NCBI GenBank assembly: GCA_910588495.1
Contig: CAJUPU010000049.1
Coordinates: 1 to 10,590, forward strand
Direction: 5' to 3'
DNA from: an uncultured Oscillospiraceae bacterium
GTDB lineage: Bacteria > Bacillota > Clostridia > Oscillospirales > Oscillospiraceae
Length of the DNA stretch: 10,590 nt
Shown here piece by piece: positions 8,301 through 10,590 of this stretch. Both the position numbers and the translations under genes were made by a program. The notes beneath the pieces were generated by a model that did no database searches, was not told the origin of the DNA, and saw only the letters and a program-made list of their open reading frames with translations. Numbering within the stretch: the first letter of the stretch is position 1; each line of letters starts with the position of its first letter.

Positions 8301-8529
8301 AGTCCCTGGTCCAGCTGTCGAAGCGCTCCAGGGTCCCGGAGAAGGACCAGCGGCCGGTTCCGCTGAACCCTGCGCTGGGGCGGTTCGGCGTTGGCATCCT
8401 GTATGCCCTCATCCCGTATTCGCCGTAAAACTCCCAGCTTTTCAGCACCGGGTGGAACAGCTCGACAGCCCTGCCGCTCCAATATCCTACCAGGGTCAAA
8501 GTCCCGTATGCGCTGGACATATTAGCCAT
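5365..8529 (-). CDS. RCC1-repeat propeller protein with acidic linker and C-terminal tandem BRCT domains (1054 aa)
   Basis: ATG 8529 is preceded by AAGGAGG at 8538-8544 with 8 nt spacing and overlaps the upstream stop codon (ATGGCTAA), indicating translational coupling. Residues 1-270 are Trp-rich and unrecognised; SGTGRWSFSGTLERF and the acidic strands after it loosely recall YubB/Api92-like ferredoxin folds. Residues ~312-569 carry seven repeats of the form (V/I)-x-A-(I/V)-A-A-G-x(5)-G-L-(K/R)-x-D-G-x-V-x-A-A-G, the signature of RCC1-like seven-bladed propellers. Residues 682-698 are an Asp/Glu/Gly run. Two BRCT domains follow: residues ~841-927 (GSRFVLAGQF ... KATNYVVLG) and ~968-1054 (GRRFVLTGEF ... 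GKTDYLVLG), the latter close to the BRCT of NAD-dependent DNA ligase. BRCT domains bind DNA ends or phosphorylated partners; RCC1 propellers bind proteins or nucleosomes. Likely a cytosolic scaffold that senses or binds DNA; the role is inferred, the domains are clear. Confidence 0.9.
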   Translation of the reverse strand: MANMSSAYGTLTLVGYWSGRAVELFHPVLKSWEFYGEYGMRAYRMPTPNRPSAGFSGTGRWSFSGTLERFDSWTRDWIEDSPGTSSPLTQEQYDALLRAMARDDLSIRVEFNDKGEEGYDLDEVGVFTSDGESLNYETLSCQEAEHGWKEVEREDFDGAVLYFQRLAPDANPDQIKKWVKVNIGPSGLFYGGTACLGELYAEDAEGTFDEERFQDFCATFSPKGEAWDAVVEECEQEFDWHIDPEHHPAEPEVPFWVEHEDELEVKLEEGWVTYTERHGLGVSLTSTNIAEHEELRRRYGWRDEFPWDVPTWKDVKQAAVGRDYVIRLKTDGSAISSWNEGYFKKFEAFIVFTDGDSPIVDVAAGAKAVLVLRKNGTVSNDVHGYIGDDFKGWTGITAIAMGAGHYVGLKADGTVEAAGENRDGQCDTANWTDIAAVAAGGNRTFGLRKDGAVVIAGAKGCEAAADWRDVAALDAGGEFAAGLTRDGRVLLAGRLSEGMEEALSWTGVTAIAAGDWHILGLKADGSVLAAGLDNKGQCQVADWTGVASIAAGNAVSIGIKADGTAFCAGARFVREEQGLSVGLNVKCEVVHNGSDGKLEPGMTLAAMDHTGEARAFSSNELEDPDGTDTIIRGMVFRLDPEGTWRRVANSFDPADYGQLAERAARLEEQFGGRFEFGGIFAASDEDDDSEDDDGGDDGPADYWNFLKGSMELLLDMDLRLEITEHEDRELPHFLDGEGSEYFFGATMFVMDLGLSLGDAHTATGEAVELTDEQREQIQGFLLNTLQGSGDPDWTEEDEAWYQAWPSGEGDVGYGEGGVGYDEDQEYELGPLCIPLDGGEPVAVRGSRFVLAGQFGLCGGDKAKIAHMIKFMKGSCTDNVTKATNYVVLGREGGLVWSERKNYVKAREQTEQGGGLRLIEEEELTSALGDDLWETAKETYQEMPESSQEESQVNWWEDPVDLTTVELSALDFQGRRFVLTGEFQHAPGDAREAVLKPLIEAKGGKCTGTVSGKTDYLVLGALGGVGEKKVWTARQLQAKGSSIQIISEETLYQFL
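6823..7596 (-). repeat. Seven RCC1-like repeats (coding)
   Basis: Approximate blades in protein residues: 312-341, 359-393, 394-431, 432-467, 468-505, 506-543 and 544-569. Blades 3, 6 and 7 are closest to each other (AAG then GLKADG or GIKADG). The similarity is visible in DNA as recurring GCCGTCCGCCTT segments about 114 nt apart, suggesting recent internal duplication of some blades. Confidence 0.8.
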
Positions 8530-10009
8530 TGTCCTTGCCTCCTTCTCTGTTCAGCAGGCTGTCCGCCATGGCGGAATTGACCACCCAGAGCTGGTGCTCC
8601 CCCAGCTCCAGCCGGCGGGCCCAGGGCCGCTTGCCGGGGTGGACCCCCACGATCAGATCCAGCTCTGTCAGCGCCGTTCCCTCCATCCGGCCCCCCAGGG
8701 CCTGGATGCGCCGGACCATCTCCTCCCGCTCCTCCGGGGCGGCGTGCTGACCGGTGATAAAAAAGCGCTTTCCCTCACAGATGAGGTCGTCCGGATAGTC
8801 GAAATTGTCGTCGGTGGTGCGGGTCCAGTGCCGGAAGCACTCGTATTCCCAAAACTTCTCCGGGTCCATGTCCAGCACCCCCAGCTCCACCAGGTATTCG
8901 ACGGAGCTTTTCCTCTGATAGTCCCTGGTCCACTTCCAAAAGTCTTTGAAGGGCAGGTCCGGGCTGTCCTGCCGGACCGCGTGAACGGTGGCCGGCTTCA
9001 CGCTGGCGGAAGCGTACCGCTTTTGCAGGATAGCCGACATCTTCGCCATTCGTTCTGACAAAAAGCCGCTGTCCAGGTCCATCAGCAGCCCCCGGCTGAG
9101 CAGATATTCCTTTGCCGTCTTTTGATACAGGCTTTTGCTCCGGGGCTCCAGCCATGACAGATCGAGGTCGCTGTTTTCCCGTCTGAGCCTGTCCGCGCTC
9201 TCCGGCAGGAAGGAGCCCGCCGGATAACGGCTTTGCAGGACCGCCACTGCATCGTCGAACTGCCGTTTTTTACGTTCCAGGACCTGCTGCGGCGACTCCC
9301 AAATACCCTCCTGCTGCAAGAGCGCCTGTACCATCAAGTCCCGTTCTGAGGCATACGCCTGCAGCGCATTCCGATCGATGTCAAAGTTCTTTGCCCAGAA
9401 CTGGGTGATCGATCCTTCGCCGTCATAGGGAGCATCCTGATAACGTTGGCGCAGCTTTTCCAGCTCGCCGGGGGCGGCCTCCAGAGCCCGCTGCCGCTGG
9501 GCGGCGGCCTGTTCCTGCGCTTTTGCGGCGGAAAGCGCCTTCTTTTGGGCGCCGCTGGCAAGGATGCCCTCCTGCTGGAGGTATTTTGCGAAAGTCATAC
9601 CGAACAGCTTGGACGCGCAATTGGCCAAGTTTTTGAATTTTGGCGCCAGATCCGGATTTGCCGCCATCAGCTCGCTCATCGTGCCGCAGACGGCCCCGTC
9701 CGCATAGCGCTTTTTCAGCTCGTTGACGATGACCATGTGGTCGCCTGCCGGGCGGCCCGTCTTATCGTCCTGCATGGTGTATCCGTAGGCCGCCAAAAAT
9801 GTTTTGCCGTCCGGGTAGCCCAGCAGGCGGTACAGCTGGGTCACGGCCTCGCCCCACTTCTTATGGTCGGTGTGCAGGCGGGTGACCACCTTATCCGGAT
9901 AGGCGGAATCCAGCTTTTCCTTGAGCCGATGGATCTTTTGCCGGATGTCTTTTGGTTCCTGCCCCGGCTCATAAAGGACCTGGGCCATGGTGTCGGGATC
10001 GGTGCTCAT
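8522..10009 (-). CDS. Helical-module repeat protein with C-terminal BRCT domain (495 aa), first gene of the operon
   Basis: ATG 10009 (MSTDPDTMAQ) follows AAAGGAGG (10017-10024) with 7 nt spacing; an in-frame ATG at 10060 lies before it without such a site. Five copies of a ~57-residue helical module occur at residues ~22-77, 93-150, 184-236, 252-309 and 321-380. Each has a leading helix with (L/I)xxxY(P/A), a variable middle, and an ending like EYLLSRGLL, KYLQQEGIL or FLAAYGYT. An Ala/Gln/Lys helix (154-182) separates copies 2 and 3 and may be a coiled coil. Residues ~410-487 are a BRCT domain: GKRFFITGQH, then RIQALGGRM, then LTELDLIVG. The related 1035-aa protein starts with one copy of the same module. 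No enzyme motif is visible. I infer a cytosolic DNA-binding or assembly subunit acting with the tandem-BRCT protein, whose start codon overlaps this stop. Confidence 0.88.
   Translation of the reverse strand: MSTDPDTMAQVLYEPGQEPKDIRQKIHRLKEKLDSAYPDKVVTRLHTDHKKWGEAVTQLYRLLGYPDGKTFLAAYGYTMQDDKTGRPAGDHMVIVNELKKRYADGAVCGTMSELMAANPDLAPKFKNLANCASKLFGMTFAKYLQQEGILASGAQKKALSAAKAQEQAAAQRQRALEAAPGELEKLRQRYQDAPYDGEGSITQFWAKNFDIDRNALQAYASERDLMVQALLQQEGIWESPQQVLERKKRQFDDAVAVLQSRYPAGSFLPESADRLRRENSDLDLSWLEPRSKSLYQKTAKEYLLSRGLLMDLDSGFLSERMAKMSAILQKRYASASVKPATVHAVRQDSPDLPFKDFWKWTRDYQRKSSVEYLVELGVLDMDPEKFWEYECFRHWTRTTDDNFDYPDDLICEGKRFFITGQHAAPEEREEMVRRIQALGGRMEGTALTELDLIVGVHPGKRPWARRLELGEHQLWVVNSAMADSLLNREGGKDNG
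8870..9946 (-). repeat. Five divergent copies of a ~57-aa helical module (coding)
   Basis: The copies share a pattern rather than identity: L-x3-Y(P/A) near the start and a final (Y/F)LxxxG(Y/I/L/V) near the end, for instance EYLLSRGLL and EYLVELGVL. Copies 4 and 5 are the most alike. A sixth copy starts the 1035-aa protein (4921-5091). Confidence 0.6.
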
Positions 10010-10081
10010 GTTGTGTCCTCCTTTTGCTTTCCAGGTAAAGCCTAAATGCGGAATGGCCAATCGCTTTGTTTGCTATTTTAT

Positions 10082-10110
10082 ATTATAACGTTGGGGATAA
10101 ACATTGTAAA
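10082..10110 (-). promoter_or_regulatory. Consensus sigma-A promoter of the main operon
   Basis: On the minus strand, TTTACA (10110-10105, five of six consensus bases) is followed after 17 nt by a perfect TATAAT (10087-10082). Transcription would start near 10075, leaving a ~65-nt leader before ATG 10009. The -35 box overlaps the end of the 27-bp palindrome by three bases, so the operon is very likely regulated there. Confidence 0.8.
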
Positions 10111-10134
10111 TACTATGCAATTTGCATAGTATTT
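10108..10134. promoter_or_regulatory. Perfect 27-bp palindrome, probable operator
   Basis: Two 13-bp arms, AAATACTATGCAA and TTGCATAGTATTT, flank a single central T with no mismatch. The site lies in the divergent intergenic region, touches the -35 box of the minus-strand operon, and precedes the plus-strand sigma-like frame. This is the geometry of a site for a dimeric helix-turn-helix regulator, acting either as a repressor blocking the -35 box or as an activator just upstream. No clear regulator gene other than the sigma-like fragment is in the window. Confidence 0.75.
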
Positions 10135-10139
10135 GACAG

Positions 10140-10235
10140 ATGCAGAGCAAGGCCCGTCGATCCTGGCGGAGCTTGCTCCATCAAGAAAGATCATTCAGCC
10201 GATAGGATAGAGCGGCTTTTGATCCAGTCGAGCGT
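10140..10235 (+). pseudogene. Probable broken 5' part of the sigma-70 region-4 gene
   Basis: In the same frame as the sigma-like gene, an ATG at 10140 opens 21 codons (MQSKARRSWRSLLHQERSFS, then R) ending at an amber codon 10203-10205. The frame then resumes as DRAAFDPVERM directly into the intact part. DPVERM just before the listed start looks like coding sequence continuing upstream, as in longer proteins of this type. No ribosome binding site precedes either ATG. I read this as a nonsense-interrupted or 5'-degenerate gene; an ordinary non-coding leader is the alternative. Confidence 0.4.
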
Positions 10236-10448
10236 ATGACGGAGGACATTGCGCTAAAGAACCTCCAGCTTGAAACACTGCGGGAAGCCGCGGCCGGACT
10301 GGATGAACGGGAGCAAAAACTGCGTTCTCTCCGATATGACGGGGAATTGTCTATGGAGGAAATCGGCAGACGTTTGGGCGTGTCCAGGATGGCTATCTCA
10401 AAGCGGCTGAGAACGCTGCACCGAAAATTGGACCGCGCTGTCAGTTGA
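10236..10448 (+). CDS. Sigma-70 region 4-like helix-turn-helix protein, short or N-terminally truncated (70 aa)
   Basis: The product contains LDEREQKLRSLRYDGELSME followed by EIGRRLGVSRMAISKRLRTL, a clear region-4 type helix-turn-helix, with the recognition helix around SRMAISKRLRTLHRKL. Known relatives on Firmicutes mobile elements are usually longer (over ~100 aa), so 70 aa suggests loss of the N-terminal part; the coding pattern indeed continues upstream of the ATG to an amber codon at 10203. There is no good ribosome binding site before ATG 10236, making expression doubtful. It lacks region 2, so it cannot act as a complete sigma factor; a regulator or a decayed mobile-element gene is more likely. 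It diverges from the main operon across the 27-bp palindrome. The stop codon lies inside the terminator hairpin. Confidence 0.65.
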   Translation: MTEDIALKNLQLETLREAAAGLDEREQKLRSLRYDGELSMEEIGRRLGVSRMAISKRLRTLHRKLDRAVS

Positions 10449-10470
10449 CAGCGCGGTCCAATTTTTTATT
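10424..10470 (+). terminator. Strong rho-independent terminator overlapping the end of the sigma-like gene
   Basis: Arms 10424-10443 and 10446-10465 are perfectly complementary over 20 bp with a 2-nt apex (realistically a 4-6 nt loop), with a GC-rich core, and TTTTTTATTT follows from 10462. A-tracts at the left foot would also give a T-run on the opposite strand, so it may act in both directions and insulate the operon from DNA to the right. The TGA stop (10446-10448) sits at the apex of the hairpin. Confidence 0.92.
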
Positions 10471-10590
10471 TCCCATGGTCTGCAAACTGTCTCCGAGTGT
10501 CCTATGTACATGAGAGGGCGATCCTCTCAATACACTTAAGACCTGCTAAACCTGCCAAGAGCTGTCAAGACCTAAAAGCATAAAAACCTG
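10471..10590. repeat. Non-coding tail with a 7-bp hairpin and decamer-like repeats
   Basis: No gene is visible in these 120 bases. TGAGAGG (10511-10517) and CCTCTCA (10523-10529) form a small stem around GCGAT. From 10541, consecutive ten-base units resemble each other: ACCTGCTAAA, CCTGCCAAGA, GCTGTCAAGA, CCTAAAAGCA. Such helical-period repeats can be protein binding sites near mobile-element ends or origins, but the units are degenerate and the window ends here. Confidence 0.3.

Noticed and set aside
10133..10138. Perfect TTGACA as a -35 box for the sigma-like gene
   Set aside because: No -10-like hexamer lies 16-18 nt downstream (GTCGAT region), so it is probably chance next to the palindrome.

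Overview
This window reads as an accessory (defence-island-like) locus from a high-GC Firmicute, most likely a gut Clostridium-cluster IV / Oscillospiraceae-type bacterium. The evidence is strong AGGAGG-type ribosome binding sites before nearly every gene, Firmicutes-type -35/-10 boxes, very GC-rich coding DNA with GC-rich third positions, and a small sigma-70 region-4 protein of a kind common on Firmicutes mobile elements. The taxonomic call is inference.

Almost everything lies on the minus strand in one long, tightly spaced cluster read right to left. A consensus promoter (10082-10110) abuts a perfect 27-bp palindrome (10108-10134). Then come: a 495-aa protein with five repeats of a helical module plus a C-terminal BRCT domain (8522-10009); a 1054-aa protein with a seven-repeat RCC1-like propeller, a very acidic linker and two BRCT domains (5365-8529, overlapping the previous gene by 8 nt); a 12-bp hairpin; a 53-aa small gene (5144-5305); a 1035-aa protein with the same helical module at its N-terminus and a long beta-rich body (2005-5112); a lower-GC 323-aa gene with its own promoter (922-1893); and the first 293 codons of a large superfamily-2 DEAH helicase that runs off the left edge (1-881).

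On the right, pointing the other way, is a sigma-70 region-4-like gene (10236-10448). It seems to have lost its 5' part: an amber codon interrupts the upstream reading frame. It ends inside a very strong terminator hairpin. The last ~120 bases hold a small hairpin and a run of decamer-like repeats.

The genes look like one functional unit. Two share a helical module, two others share a short EYF-containing motif block, and three BRCT domains occur in two adjacent genes. A large unknown protein followed by a YprA/DUF1998-type helicase recalls type III Druantia (DruH-DruE) anti-phage systems. RCC1 and BRCT subunits are not part of any Druantia type I know. My working hypothesis is a Druantia-like or new helicase-based defence system with eukaryote-like DNA-end-recognition (BRCT) and scaffold (RCC1) subunits.
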